The translations under genes and the position numbers were made by a program. Below the pieces are notes generated by a model. The model was not told the DNA's origin. It did not search any database and saw only the letters and a list, made by a program, of their open reading frames with translations. Shown here piece by piece: positions 16,764 through 25,437 of a stretch of DNA of 64,000 bases (position 1 is the first letter of the stretch; each line of letters begins with the position of its first letter). Source of the stretch: Pusillimonas sp. MFBS29. GTDB taxonomy: Bacteria > Pseudomonadota > Gammaproteobacteria > Burkholderiales > Burkholderiaceae_B. The stretch spans positions 1-64,000 of the forward strand of contig NZ_JAJEWL010000010.1 of assembly GCF_020687695.1 (NCBI RefSeq). Direction: 5' to 3'.

Positions 16764-18110
16764 TTAAACGTATGGGCCCAGCTTGCAGCCCAGCACACCC
16801 AGTTCGGGCAACGCGTCGCGGCCATTGACCACTTCCACAACCTCGAAATAATCGTCGGGGTTTTTCATGTCCTCTTTCTTCTTGCCCTTGACGATCGGGA
16901 AGTTGATGATGCCCTGGTGATCTTCAGCGCGGAAGCTGACTTCACCCACCGGACCCTGACGGATCTCGCCCGCCTCGTAGGCCTTGATGACATCAGGCGG
17001 ATAGAAGCTGCCGGCCCGCTCGCAAGCGTCTGCCCACATGACGGTGGTCAGGTATGCGATATATGCCGAGTCACGCGGTTTGGCCTTGAATTTTTTCTCG
17101 AAGGCCGTGACAAAATCTTTGGCGATCGGATACTGATCCTGCAAAGTCCACCAGAAGCCGGTTGCGCCATAAACGCCACCCATGATTTCGGCACCGATTT
17201 CCTTTTCAAGGAAGGCCGACATATAAGGCACCACGATGTTCATCTTGTCGAGCAGACCAAACTGCTTGGCTTGCTTGATGGAGTTCGCTGCGTCGGCACC
17301 GTAGGCAATCACGACCAGTGTGTCGGCATCGCTGTTGGCGATATTGATCAGGAAGGAGCTGTAGTCTTTCGCGCCCAGGGGGTGCACTTGCGAGCCTACG
17401 GTTTTCCAGCCTTGCTTCTCGGTGAACTCGACCATGGAGTCATAGGTGGTATGACCGTAGGTGTAGTCAGGCACCAGGTACATGGCCTTGCGATCCTTGC
17501 CCAGCGACTTGGCCAGCACGGGAGCGATGGCCTTGCAGGCGGTGTAAGCAAAATAGCAAAGACGGAAACCGTAGCGCTGGCAGTCAACGCCGGTGGTTTC
17601 GTTCGAGCCGCTGATGGCCGGCAGGTAGATCGTGCGTTCGCGGTCGCAAACCTTTTGCAGGGCGATGGCAACGGCACTACTGGTGCTGCCCGAGATCATC
17701 ATGGCCTTGTTGTCATGAATGAAACGGCTTGCTGCCTGAACCGCCGTATTGGGCTTGGTTTCGGCATCGGCCACACCAAACTTGACGGTCTTGCCCAGCA
17801 CACCTTTTTTGGTCAGGGGAGAAATTTTCTTGACCTCTTCCGCCCCTGCATTGAGCTGCTCAACCGCCAGCTCATAGCCCTTCTGCTGGTCGGCGCCCTG
17901 AGCCGAGTATGGGCCCGTGATATCGAGTGTCAGGCCAATGAAAACCGAATCGCCCTCGACACCTGCGGGATAATTGCCAATAGGCTTTTTTTCCTCGGCG
18001 GCCAATGCCATCTTGGGTGCGCCAGCCAGCAATGCGCTGCCTGCGGCACCCATTTTCAGCATCGAGCGCCGATCTACGCCACCGGCTTTTGCGTGTTTTT
18101 TGTCATCCAT
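16764..18110 (-). CDS. ABC transporter substrate-binding protein (Liv family)
   Basis: 448 residues, long for LivK (about 370). The N-terminus has a twin-arginine-like signal (DRRSMLKMGAAGSALLAG, then ALA), so it is probably exported to the periplasm by Tat. The body is a type 1 periplasmic binding fold: ITGPYSAQGADQQKGYELAV near residue 70, then GSTSSAVAIAL and VPDYTYGHTTYD. It is first in the operon livK-like, livH, livM-G, livF. AAGGAG lies 7 bases before the ATG. Sequence alone does not tell whether the ligand is a branched-chain amino acid, an amide or another small solute. Confidence 0.88.
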   Translation of the reverse strand: MDDKKHAKAGGVDRRSMLKMGAAGSALLAGAPKMALAAEEKKPIGNYPAGVEGDSVFIGLTLDITGPYSAQGADQQKGYELAVEQLNAGAEEVKKISPLTKKGVLGKTVKFGVADAETKPNTAVQAASRFIHDNKAMMISGSTSSAVAIALQKVCDRERTIYLPAISGSNETTGVDCQRYGFRLCYFAYTACKAIAPVLAKSLGKDRKAMYLVPDYTYGHTTYDSMVEFTEKQGWKTVGSQVHPLGAKDYSSFLINIANSDADTLVVIAYGADAANSIKQAKQFGLLDKMNIVVPYMSAFLEKEIGAEIMGGVYGATGFWWTLQDQYPIAKDFVTAFEKKFKAKPRDSAYIAYLTTVMWADACERAGSFYPPDVIKAYEAGEIRQGPVGEVSFRAEDHQGIINFPIVKGKKKEDMKNPDDYFEVVEVVNGRDALPELGVLGCKLGPYV

Positions 18111-18304
18111 CCTGTAACTCCTTTTAGTAAGTCAAATGGGGTTGTCACTCAGTGCCGGATTGCGCTGGCACCAGGTCTACAAAGGCACAGCTTTGTTATC
18201 TGTTTTGCCCTGAGTATTAGAAATACAATTTGAAACTTACGTAAAACTTACACAAGAAAGCCCTATGGCCGCCCTCGCCCTGACTTTGTCGCTAAAATGC
18301 GACC

Positions 18305-18505
18305 ATGAAAGTGTGGATAATCTTGCTCAGCATGCTGGCTGCCGGCCTTACATGGTGGTGGAATACGCGCGACACCAACCGTAGCGTTCGCCAACCCCTG
18401 AAACGGCGAATAAAAGTCATAACTACAAGCCTGGCTGCGGGTGTGGCGGTTTACTTCTTCCTTATGGCAATCGCATTTATTTATCTATTAATTGCAAATA
18501 GATGA
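18305..18505 (+). CDS. Small membrane protein, unknown function
   Basis: 66 residues with two hydrophobic helices (about 3-19 and 41-63) separated by a basic loop (KRRIKV). It is not a family I recognise. The ribosome-binding site is weak. The divergent liv operon starts about 195 bases away, and 153 AT-rich bases follow. The coding assignment rests on the plausible topology and start, so it is moderately secure. Confidence 0.5.
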   Translation: MKVWIILLSMLAAGLTWWWNTRDTNRSVRQPLKRRIKVITTSLAAGVAVYFFLMAIAFIYLLIANR

Positions 18506-18658
18506 TATCTTTTTATATATTTGCCAAAAAAATTGTAACTTAACACCACATAAGAAAAAAAAGAAATTCATTTACGTTTACAATAGTCACAAATCATCTG
18601 CTTTTAGTTACGTCTAGCACCAGACTTTCAAATTCAGATTTGTAAACAGGGTCTCACC

Positions 18659-19156
18659 ATGACCGTGAATTTCACCAAACTCGCAATGGGAACCGCCTTA
18701 ATGGCAGCCAGTACGCTTGCCATGGCGGCAAGCCCTGCAACATGGCCCGTCAGTCCGTCGCGTCTGCATCTGTCAACACCGTTTGGCACGCTGAACGTTG
18801 CACCCAGCGAATATGTCTACGAGTCACGACTTCGGGTCGACGCCGTCGACGTCGAGCCTGCCATCAAAGGCATGCTCAATATCACTTATGCCTTTCGTAC
18901 GCCCAAGGCCCAGATTGCCCTGGTTTCCATCAACGACGGCAATAATACCTGCCCCATCAGCTATCGCTGGGTCGTGCTGCATGCCTCTGGCTACGACCTC
19001 TCATCCGAATTCGGCTCATGCTCCGACCAGATCCAGGTAGCGGCAAAGGGCCCTCTGCTCACCCTGAGCACACCCAGCAACGAGGTTCCGGGTAAAATCG
19101 ATGTTTATACCTACGATGGCAAAACCATCAAACGTCGAGTCACCCAGAAACCTTGA
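18659..19156 (+). CDS. Putative secreted protein, unknown function
   Basis: 165 residues. A Sec signal peptide (about 1-24, ending LAMAAS) precedes a beta-rich, charged domain with two cysteines (NTCPIS and GSCSDQ, about 100 and 121) that could form a disulfide. I do not recognise the family. The preceding 150 bases are AT-rich and probably hold its promoter. It is followed after 9 bases by a small gene that may share the transcript. Confidence 0.7.
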   Translation: MTVNFTKLAMGTALMAASTLAMAASPATWPVSPSRLHLSTPFGTLNVAPSEYVYESRLRVDAVDVEPAIKGMLNITYAFRTPKAQIALVSINDGNNTCPISYRWVVLHASGYDLSSEFGSCSDQIQVAAKGPLLTLSTPSNEVPGKIDVYTYDGKTIKRRVTQKP

Positions 19157-19165
19157 AGACGAAAT

Positions 19166-19528
19166 TTGAACACATCCAATAACGAAACCTGGGGCTTCCT
19201 GCACCCCGAATGCCATGGCCAGCAAGCGCTCATGTTTTTTAGCTGGGATCTGGCAAAGACCATTGAGCAACAATTCAAGCTGCATGCCAATTCCAGCCTT
19301 GATACGCAGGTTCACGAAGCACAGAAAGCCGTAGACCGCCTGCTGAACCAGTACGTGCAGATCCAGGCCAACCCCGCAGCCTTTGAAGGACAAAGCATCA
19401 AGCTCACGCTTGAAGTGGATGAAGCCGATCCACAGGCATCCGTAGTTGCACTTCAAACGTCGCCGCACCTTGAAGCCCTGATACTTCAGGCACAAGAACA
19501 GCACCAGGGCTCCAGCAGCATCAATTAG
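19166..19528 (+). CDS. Small conserved-type protein, first of a tandem pair
   Basis: 120 residues starting at TTG 19166. I do not recognise a family. It begins with a WGFLHPECHGQQAL segment and continues with an amphipathic helical region (TIEQQFKLHAN...AQKAVDRLLNQY). The next gene has the same plan (WGYERAEC, then AQAAANKLLQAY), so the two are paralogues by duplication, roughly 25-30% identical by eye over the first 65 residues. No signal peptide or membrane helix is present, so it is probably cytoplasmic. Confidence 0.6.
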   Translation: MNTSNNETWGFLHPECHGQQALMFFSWDLAKTIEQQFKLHANSSLDTQVHEAQKAVDRLLNQYVQIQANPAAFEGQSIKLTLEVDEADPQASVVALQTSPHLEALILQAQEQHQGSSSIN

Positions 19529-19573
19529 GCCATGCGGGAAACTTCCCGCAAGCAGTACTCATCCGAGGTCACT

Positions 19574-19915
19574 ATGACAACACGCCAGTGGGGCTACGAG
19601 CGTGCCGAATGCACCGGCGATCACGCCCTGAATCTGTTTCTTGACGATCTGGAACACCTGGTCGACCATTACGCGGCCGTGAACGGCCAACAGCCCGAAA
19701 CGCGGGTGTTCCAGGCCCAGGCGGCCGCCAACAAACTGTTGCAGGCCTACCAGAAGAACGCAAGAAATACCGATGCCTTTACGCATCAGTTCATAGAAAT
19801 CAAATCAATAGTGGATGCGCAGGACCAGCTTCAGCTGGTACCAATTTTTTCCAGCGGACTCAAGCAGCATTTATTGAGGCTATTGAAGAAATCGAACGCG
19901 CGAACGCAGCATTAG
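19574..19915 (+). CDS. Small conserved-type protein, second of a tandem pair
   Basis: 113 residues from the ATG at 19574, chosen over the longer frame start at 19532 because GAGG lies 8 bases before it and because the paralogue begins at the same point of the shared WG...EC motif. The single cysteine is shared with the upstream copy. The C-terminus ends in a basic helix (LLRLLKKSNARTQH). The function is unknown. Confidence 0.6.
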   Translation: MTTRQWGYERAECTGDHALNLFLDDLEHLVDHYAAVNGQQPETRVFQAQAAANKLLQAYQKNARNTDAFTHQFIEIKSIVDAQDQLQLVPIFSSGLKQHLLRLLKKSNARTQH

Positions 19916-19945
19916 CCAGCCACGGGTGGCTGGCTGTGCATCGCA

Positions 19946-20146
19946 TCAGGGATGACCGACGTTCGAGCCGCCACGCCCGAAGCAATCGAACGATACCCGG
20001 CAGAACAAACGACGCAACGCGGCTTTCCAGGCACGGCGTTGCGCCGGCTCGGTACCTGCTGCCATCAAGAGCAGCAGCAGAAAAAGCACCCCTGCGCCAA
20101 GGGTGGCCAAGGTAACAACCAACAGAGGTACAAGCAACTGATTCAT
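19946..20146 (-). CDS. Small single-pass membrane protein, unknown
   Basis: 66 residues from the ATG at 20146, preceded by a near-ideal AGGAGG 7 bases upstream. The first 28 residues are one hydrophobic helix (LVPLLVVTLATLGAGVLFLL), followed by a basic, arginine-rich tail (RRAWKAALRRLF). I do not recognise the family. It lies 55 bases downstream of the DUF2306-like gene on the same strand, and the two may be co-transcribed. Confidence 0.55.
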   Translation of the reverse strand: MNQLLVPLLVVTLATLGAGVLFLLLLLMAAGTEPAQRRAWKAALRRLFCRVSFDCFGRGGSNVGHP

Positions 20147-20201
20147 TTCGCGCCTCCTAGTAATTACCCCTAGTGTACGCTTAACCTCAGTGACTTGACT
20201 A

Positions 20202-20741
20202 CTATTCGCCCTGGCCCTCTGGCAGCCCGGTGTGGCGCTTCCTGATGATGGCCGATGCCAGGTGACGCCCACCCAATACCACCGCCACGCCAACGACTAT
20301 CCATACCCACAATGGGATGGCTGAATCGGTACTGCCGGCAGCAGATGGTCCGAAAACCACATCGTGCATGATACGGCCAGGCAGGAAGGTAAAAAAGGTA
20401 GCCAACAGCAAAGCGTTATAGAACGCCACCTTCATGAGTTCGGCATGCTGCATGACCTTGCGCTGCCGTATCGCAAAATAAGCACGCAACAGCAGAACCA
20501 ATGTAATCAGGGAAAGTATATGGATGGGGCTCCAGGGCCCCCAGGTTTGAAGTTCGTGGATGTAGAACGAAGAGATGACCGTAACCAGCATGACCACCAG
20601 CCAGAAACGACCCACCCAGCGATGGGTAACAGTGCCTTTTCGGCGCAGCATCATGAACACCGCAAGACCCAGTGCGATGATGGCTGTCCAGGCGTGCAAC
20701 TGTATGACAGCCGAAGCGGAAGTCAGGGGAGCGAGGCTCAT
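20202..20741 (-). CDS. DUF2306-type membrane protein
   Basis: 179 residues with four to five membrane helices. Features of the DUF2306 family are an early histidine in a membrane segment (IQLHAWTAIIALGL), HRWVGRFWLVVML and SFYIHELQTWGPWSPIHILSL. The family's biochemical role is not established. The conserved histidines suggest haem or metal binding, which is inference. It may be co-transcribed with the small gene at 19946. Confidence 0.75.
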   Translation of the reverse strand: MSLAPLTSASAVIQLHAWTAIIALGLAVFMMLRRKGTVTHRWVGRFWLVVMLVTVISSFYIHELQTWGPWSPIHILSLITLVLLLRAYFAIRQRKVMQHAELMKVAFYNALLLATFFTFLPGRIMHDVVFGPSAAGSTDSAIPLWVWIVVGVAVVLGGRHLASAIIRKRHTGLPEGQGE

Positions 20742-20863
20742 ATCGCTACATTAACACCGGATAACAGCACGCGGATATAAGTAATCTCCCTTTTCTGCCA
20801 TCATGGCGGGATTTCGATCCTACAGCCGGAGCCGATCTGAAGAAAGACGTATAGTCCCGTCCA

Positions 20864-21178
20864 TCATTTTTCGTCGGTACGCCTGTCGTTGCTATCCTTA
20901 TCGGGACGATCCCTGGTCTCGGGCGCACCCCTCACCTGCTCCACCTGCTCGCGATCGTTCTCATGATCACGAGAAAGCTCATGCGCCTTCGGGCCCTTCA
21001 CACCCGGATAACTCTGGGTCTGGCCCTGGCCGGGCTCACCTTTATCGTGTTGCCCGGCTTCGTCTTTGCGCAAATGCCGCGGCGTATTGTGAGCCGGATT
21101 GGCTTGCCCCGGGTTGGATGAATCATGTTGTTCACGGTTGCGCTCCGTGGGACTGGACGGGTTCTGATGGCTGGGCAT
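20864..21178 (-). CDS. Hydrophilic low-complexity protein, unknown
   Basis: 104 residues from the ATG at 21178, where GGAGGAAC lies just upstream. It is almost entirely polar (D, E, R, N, Q, H, P), with PSHQNPSSPTERNREQ at the start and an acidic/basic C-terminus. There is no hydrophobic core, so it is likely disordered, resembling small stress-associated hydrophilic proteins. Such composition gives no family assignment. The good ribosome-binding site supports it being a real gene. Confidence 0.5.
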   Translation of the reverse strand: MPSHQNPSSPTERNREQHDSSNPGQANPAHNTPRHLRKDEAGQHDKGEPGQGQTQSYPGVKGPKAHELSRDHENDREQVEQVRGAPETRDRPDKDSNDRRTDEK

Positions 21179-21334
21179 ATTGTTCCTCCGCAAATGCAGT
21201 CCGGTATTCCCGCAGAATACCTTCAGATGGCTGATGCAGACTCAAAGCAAATCCCGTGCCTGACATATTCCAGCTGCCGGGAACGGCAATTGCTGGCAAA
21301 GGGCCACACATCAAGCGTCCAAAAAGGAGCGTTC

Positions 21335-21499
21335 ATGAACGACCACGTAGTACCACCACCCGAGCCCCATATCCCCAATCCAGGGCCCGATGAAATTCCC
21401 CAGCCCGAGCAGGACGACGTAGAGCTACCGCCTTCCGAAGAGCCCATACCGGCCAGGGATGATCCGGATATGGATCCCCTGCCCGAACGCGCAGAATGA
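21335..21499 (+). CDS. Short acidic proline-rich protein, unknown
   Basis: 54 residues from the ATG at 21335, with AAGGAG 7 bases upstream. About a third of the residues are proline and another third Asp or Glu (PPPEPHIPNPGPDEIPQPEQ), so it is disordered and very acidic. I do not recognise a family. It is convergent with nagB 12 bases away, and divergent from another hydrophilic small gene. Confidence 0.5.
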   Translation: MNDHVVPPPEPHIPNPGPDEIPQPEQDDVELPPSEEPIPARDDPDMDPLPERAE

Positions 21500-21511
21500 A
21501 ACGATAAACGC

Positions 21512-22273
21512 CTAGCCGTTCGCCACCAGACGCTGCTGAGTCGCCTCTTCGGGCAGCAGGCTCGCAGCGGCTGCGTCAACAATAATGGTTGCTGCCGGAT
21601 GCCGTTTCAGCACCGTAAAAGGAATTGCTTCGGTGATTCCACCCTGGTACCACTCTGCCACGATCCTGGCCTTGGCTTCGCCAGTCGCCACCAGCACGAT
21701 CTCTCGCGCCTGCATAATCTCTGCCATCCCCATGGTGATGGCAGACACCGGCACAATTTTGCCTTCGGCAAAAAACCGGCTGTTGTCGATGCGAGTCTGT
21801 TCGGCCAGTTCCACAACATGACACGGGCAATCAAAAGCCGTCCCCGGCTCGTTAAACCCGATGTGCCCGTTCCCACCCACACCCAATAGCTGCAGGTCAA
21901 TGCCGCCCGCAGACTGCAGCTTGCCGGAGTATGACCGGCAGTGTGCGTTCAGGTCTTGCGCCAGACCGTCAGGCAGGTGCAGCCGTGCAGCATCAAACGC
22001 AAGGTGCCGGAACAAATGCTCTTGCATGTACGCCGCATAGCTCTTGGGATGATCAGCACTTAAGCCTATGTACTCATCCAGGTTGAATGACGTCAGTCGC
22101 GAAACGTCCAGCTCTGTATGCCTTGCGGCGGCAACAAACTTTGCATAAATCGGCTCCATGGTGCCGCCTGTGGCCAGCCCAAGCACGGCATCTGGCTTGG
22201 CCTGAATCTTTGCAACAAGCATGGCGCTGACATAGTCCGCAATGGAGGACGAATCCGGGAAGATTTTTAGCAT
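21512..22273 (-). CDS. nagB: Glucosamine-6-phosphate deaminase
   Basis: 253 residues from the ATG at 22273, where family similarity begins (MLKIFPDSSS). It converts glucosamine-6-phosphate to fructose-6-phosphate and ammonia, linking amino-sugar breakdown to glycolysis. Motifs are LGLATGGTMEPIY (phosphate loop, about 32), FNLDEYIGL with the catalytic Asp, and LLGVGGNGHIGFNEPG with the catalytic His. It is slightly shorter than the E. coli enzyme (266), lacking the allosteric C-terminal tail. No nagA or nagE lies nearby. Confidence 0.92.
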   Translation of the reverse strand: MLKIFPDSSSIADYVSAMLVAKIQAKPDAVLGLATGGTMEPIYAKFVAAARHTELDVSRLTSFNLDEYIGLSADHPKSYAAYMQEHLFRHLAFDAARLHLPDGLAQDLNAHCRSYSGKLQSAGGIDLQLLGVGGNGHIGFNEPGTAFDCPCHVVELAEQTRIDNSRFFAEGKIVPVSAITMGMAEIMQAREIVLVATGEAKARIVAEWYQGGITEAIPFTVLKRHPAATIIVDAAAASLLPEEATQQRLVANG

Positions 22274-22416
22274 GAGTGACCGATGGCTCTCGCTGAATGA
22301 TTGGGCACGAACCTGAGTGCGTACCAGACAAAATTCAGCGATCGTATCACGGGGGTCGGCTGCTAATTGTGGGAATTTGTTAAGGGAAACCTGCCCCTGA
22401 TTTAATGACAAATTAT

Positions 22417-22433
22417 ATTTTGAATGTCAAAAT
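22417..22433. promoter_or_regulatory. Palindrome in the nagB / lipoprotein divergent spacer
   Basis: ATTTTGA-ATG-TCAAAAT is a perfect 7-bp inverted repeat in an AT-rich segment between two divergent genes. It lies 144 bases before nagB and 87 before the lipoprotein gene. It could be an operator for a dimeric regulator. No regulator gene is adjacent. Confidence 0.4.
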
Positions 22434-22519
22434 GTAATTAATTTCGCGTCGCCGTACGTGTTTTGTGGCACAGAAGATTCCGCTACCCGTAACTACATTG
22501 AACGACTGGGGGCAACATC

Positions 22520-24628
22520 ATGACACTGAAACACTCTCTGATGGCGATGGTTTCGCTATTCCTTTGCCTGATACTGGCCGCATGCGGCAGCAGCAACGGC
22601 AGCGACACCACCGATATCACTGCAGATAGCAGCAGCCAGTACTCCACCCGCATCCATATGCTCATGGCCGAATCAGGAAGCCTGACGCGAGTGCCGGCCA
22701 GCAACGAAACAGGCTCCTGGACGCTAACACTAAACAATATCGAGCCAGCAGCCTTGTGGTACACAGACCGGCCCGGCCGCGAGTCCGGATCCACTCCAGT
22801 CAAAGAGTACGCAAGCTCCACCTGGGATAGCGCCTACGGCAACATCAACCCCAACGCCACACTGCAATTCAGGCCAACGGGTGCCGTCGATCTGGAAGGC
22901 GTATACATAACGCTGTCCAATCCCCTATACGACGAAAAACTCAATACACTGACCTTCCACGCAAAACTCCTGAATGACACTCTGGACCAGCCAGTACCCG
23001 ACTCCGTGGCTTTCACCTCCGTCACACTCAATGTGCTGAACAATGCCGCCGACGACCAGGAAGTGTCCTCTTACATTCAATACGCCAGCCAGGCGGTCTT
23101 GCTTCCCGCTGCCACCCCCAATCAGTATCAGGTCGTGTTAAGCAATGCCGGACCGGATATGTTCTGGGTTGATAACGCGCCGGGAACATATTCCGACAGC
23201 CGTCCCATGTCGTACTTTTTCCCGCAGTGGGCAAACGTCTTTGGCGACAATCCGCCCAATGCTGCGCTGTTCGGCACAACCGTCACCGGCGAGCTGAAAC
23301 TGTACTTTCTAACCCTGACCGAGCCAAAGTACGACGCGGCCTCAGACCAGGTGAGCTATACGGGAACGCTTTTACGGCCAGAGCACGGGGCCATGGAAGC
23401 ACTTGATCAAGTCGTCCTGAGCATCGATTCAGGCCAATTCAGCCGCTTTCCCTTGCCTGGAAAAGGGGTCGCCTACCAGGCTTTTGGAGAAGGTTATAAC
23501 CCCTCATCGGCCAACAGCTCCTGGATCTACTTCGGCAGCGACATTGCGCGCAAGCAAACCGGTGCACTGTGGGGACCAAGCTCTAACCTCTTGACAAGCT
23601 GCAACCTGGGCACGAGCTTCGGGTCATCTTGCCGCAACGACCTGCAAACCATGAAAAACATGGGCATTAACCTGATCCGGCTCTACGACTGGGATACACG
23701 AAACGACCACAGTCAGTTCCTGAACCACGCCCACAGCCTTGGGCTTAAAGTCGTGGTGCCCATCAGCAACTGGTTACCCCAGAACCCTGCTAAATGGACT
23801 GCACAGGTGCCCGACTATTTCAACGAACTTAACTATGGCTTTAAGGGCCAAGGCGGCAAAATAGACTGGCATCCCGCCATAGCAGGCGTCATCATCTCGA
23901 ACGAGCTTGATCACGGCGCCGGCAGTCAGTACGATAATCTGGCCATGTACGAGAACGCAATTGGTCTGGTGGCAGCCTTCCTGAAGAAAGCCGATGAGCT
24001 CGGATTCAGCAAGAGCGTGCCGGTCGGCGTACCCGTAACCTTTGTTCCCAAAGGTGCCCCCAACGGGCCGAAAAACCAAACCACCGGAGCAGTAACAAGC
24101 ATGCCAAGCTGGGATCAGTTCGAGCGCTTGCTGTCCGATAGCCGCACCGCACCGTACAAAGACAGGCTGATGCTGTGCCCCAATACATACAACAGCCAGG
24201 ACTACCTATTCAATAATGCCGAAAATACGGGCAAAGGCTGGGTGCAACTGACTTACGAGCGCTTTAATCGCCCTATTCTGTTCACCGAAATCGGCCTGAG
24301 CCGGGCAGAGAGCTACTACACCCCGCAATTCGTCAGGGATCAGCTACAAGGCGTTATCAGCTATCAACAGGCCAATCCTGCGCATGTGCTCGGCGCCTTG
24401 CATTTCCAGTTTTCGAACAAGGTCTGGAAACAAACACCTGGCGATACCGACACAGAAGGAGCATTCGGATCATTCCGTCACGCCGCCGTCTTGCAGTCGA
24501 TATTAACGGTGAAGGAAGACTATACCTACTGGCCAGGTGAGCCCTCCGGTGATAACCACGGCACGCTTACGATCAACGCGCTCGAGCCAACATCCACTTA
24601 TGATGCTGTGGTTGAAGCATATAAATAA
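22520..24628 (+). CDS. Lipoprotein with Spondin_N-like repeats and a glycosidase-like domain
   Basis: 702 residues. A lipobox (LILAAC, Cys about 22) marks it as a lipoprotein. Two related segments follow (about 40-175 and 180-315), each with LTLNNIEPAALWYTDRPGR or VVLSNAGPDMFWVDNAPG, of the Spondin_N type. Residues about 320-670 look like a TIM-barrel beta-glucanase/glucanosyltransferase (GH17/GH72-like): LQTMKNMGINLIRLYDWDT, then ISNELDHG with Glu462 as likely acid/base and LFTEIGLS with Glu590 as likely nucleophile. The combination suggests a cell-surface enzyme acting on beta-glucan. The exact glycosidase family is uncertain. Confidence 0.7.
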   Translation: MTLKHSLMAMVSLFLCLILAACGSSNGSDTTDITADSSSQYSTRIHMLMAESGSLTRVPASNETGSWTLTLNNIEPAALWYTDRPGRESGSTPVKEYASSTWDSAYGNINPNATLQFRPTGAVDLEGVYITLSNPLYDEKLNTLTFHAKLLNDTLDQPVPDSVAFTSVTLNVLNNAADDQEVSSYIQYASQAVLLPAATPNQYQVVLSNAGPDMFWVDNAPGTYSDSRPMSYFFPQWANVFGDNPPNAALFGTTVTGELKLYFLTLTEPKYDAASDQVSYTGTLLRPEHGAMEALDQVVLSIDSGQFSRFPLPGKGVAYQAFGEGYNPSSANSSWIYFGSDIARKQTGALWGPSSNLLTSCNLGTSFGSSCRNDLQTMKNMGINLIRLYDWDTRNDHSQFLNHAHSLGLKVVVPISNWLPQNPAKWTAQVPDYFNELNYGFKGQGGKIDWHPAIAGVIISNELDHGAGSQYDNLAMYENAIGLVAAFLKKADELGFSKSVPVGVPVTFVPKGAPNGPKNQTTGAVTSMPSWDQFERLLSDSRTAPYKDRLMLCPNTYNSQDYLFNNAENTGKGWVQLTYERFNRPILFTEIGLSRAESYYTPQFVRDQLQGVISYQQANPAHVLGALHFQFSNKVWKQTPGDTDTEGAFGSFRHAAVLQSILTVKEDYTYWPGEPSGDNHGTLTINALEPTSTYDAVVEAYK

Positions 24629-24682
24629 GTGCGTTTCACCTTCCTCTTGTGCCCGCTAACGATCCAAGGGCATGGGAAACAG

Positions 24683-24703
24683 GCCCGGCCCAATAAGCCG
24701 GGC
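24683..24703. terminator. Hairpin between convergent lipoprotein and lipocalin genes
   Basis: A GCCCGGC / GCCGGGC stem with a 7-base loop, without a clear U tract on either side. It may act as a weak or Rho-assisted terminator between the converging genes. Confidence 0.45.
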
Positions 24704-24716
24704 GATAAGCGTGCAA

Positions 24717-25256
24717 TTACTGCGCTGTCTTCTTGACCTCATCTACCGGAAATCCGAGAGTTTCGGCGTATTCCAACAAAGCGTCAACCGTCGTTTGATC
24801 CGCCTGCTTATCCCGCGACAGCACCCATAGATACTTGCGATCTGGCGTACCTACGAGGGAATACCGGTAGTCACCTTCAAGCCTAAGTATCCAGTAATCG
24901 CCCCAAACCATGGGCAACCAAGATGTCCACTTGGGTGCGAACCTTACTTGCAGTATTGCAGGGTCACGCGGATCAACCGAGTTCGACAGCCTGCCCGCCC
25001 CCTCCGCTACCTCGGTGCCGCCGCCCTGAGTTTGGCATCGATTAGTGACGCTGATCGTGTTATCGGTATTTAACTTGTAGTCGGCCTGAACATCACTGGC
25101 ACAATCTTTTTGGAAGCGATTCGGCAAACGCGCCTGCTCGTACCATGTTCCTACGTATTTACCCAGATCGACGCCCGCCTGCGTCGGCAAGTTTGTATTT
25201 GATGTGGCGCACCCAGCGAATATTGCAACGAGCGGTATAGCAAAGATTTTCTTCAT
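24717..25256 (-). CDS. blc: Outer-membrane lipocalin (Blc type)
   Basis: 179 residues from the ATG at 25256 (CCGGAG upstream; the frame extends further without support). A lipobox (AIFAGC) makes it a lipoprotein. The lipocalin signature VGTWYEQARLPNRFQKDC (about 39-56) and a second conserved block, YWILRLEGDYRYSLVGTPDRK, place it with bacterial lipocalins. These bind fatty acids or lysophospholipids and are tied to envelope stress. It is a stand-alone gene. Confidence 0.9.
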   Translation of the reverse strand: MKKIFAIPLVAIFAGCATSNTNLPTQAGVDLGKYVGTWYEQARLPNRFQKDCASDVQADYKLNTDNTISVTNRCQTQGGGTEVAEGAGRLSNSVDPRDPAILQVRFAPKWTSWLPMVWGDYWILRLEGDYRYSLVGTPDRKYLWVLSRDKQADQTTVDALLEYAETLGFPVDEVKKTAQ

Positions 25257-25385
25257 TTTTTCTCCGGTAGGACCACCTGAAGAATAACCGCCAGCGCTCC
25301 CGCGCGGTACGCCCACCTCGCCCCCAGCCACATAGCCAGTCACGCAAAAACGGTCACGTTTTGGTCACAGCAGGAGGCGGAAAAG

Positions 25386-25412
25386 GAAAAGGCCGCTTGA
25401 CGGAGCGGCCTT
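25386..25412 (-). terminator. Original tRNA-Lys terminator, now displaced
   Basis: On the minus strand AAGGCCGC...GCGGCCTT is followed by TTCCTTTTCC. It sits 26 bases beyond the 46-bp tRNA copy, the place expected for the tRNA gene's terminator before the island inserted. Confidence 0.65.
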
Positions 25413-25437
25413 AACTTACTGATTTAACTAGGTAATT

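Noticed and set aside
16719-18233. 504-codon open frame antisense to the substrate-binding protein
   Set aside because: Fully covered by a well-recognised transporter protein on the other strand; no own motifs or ribosome-binding site.
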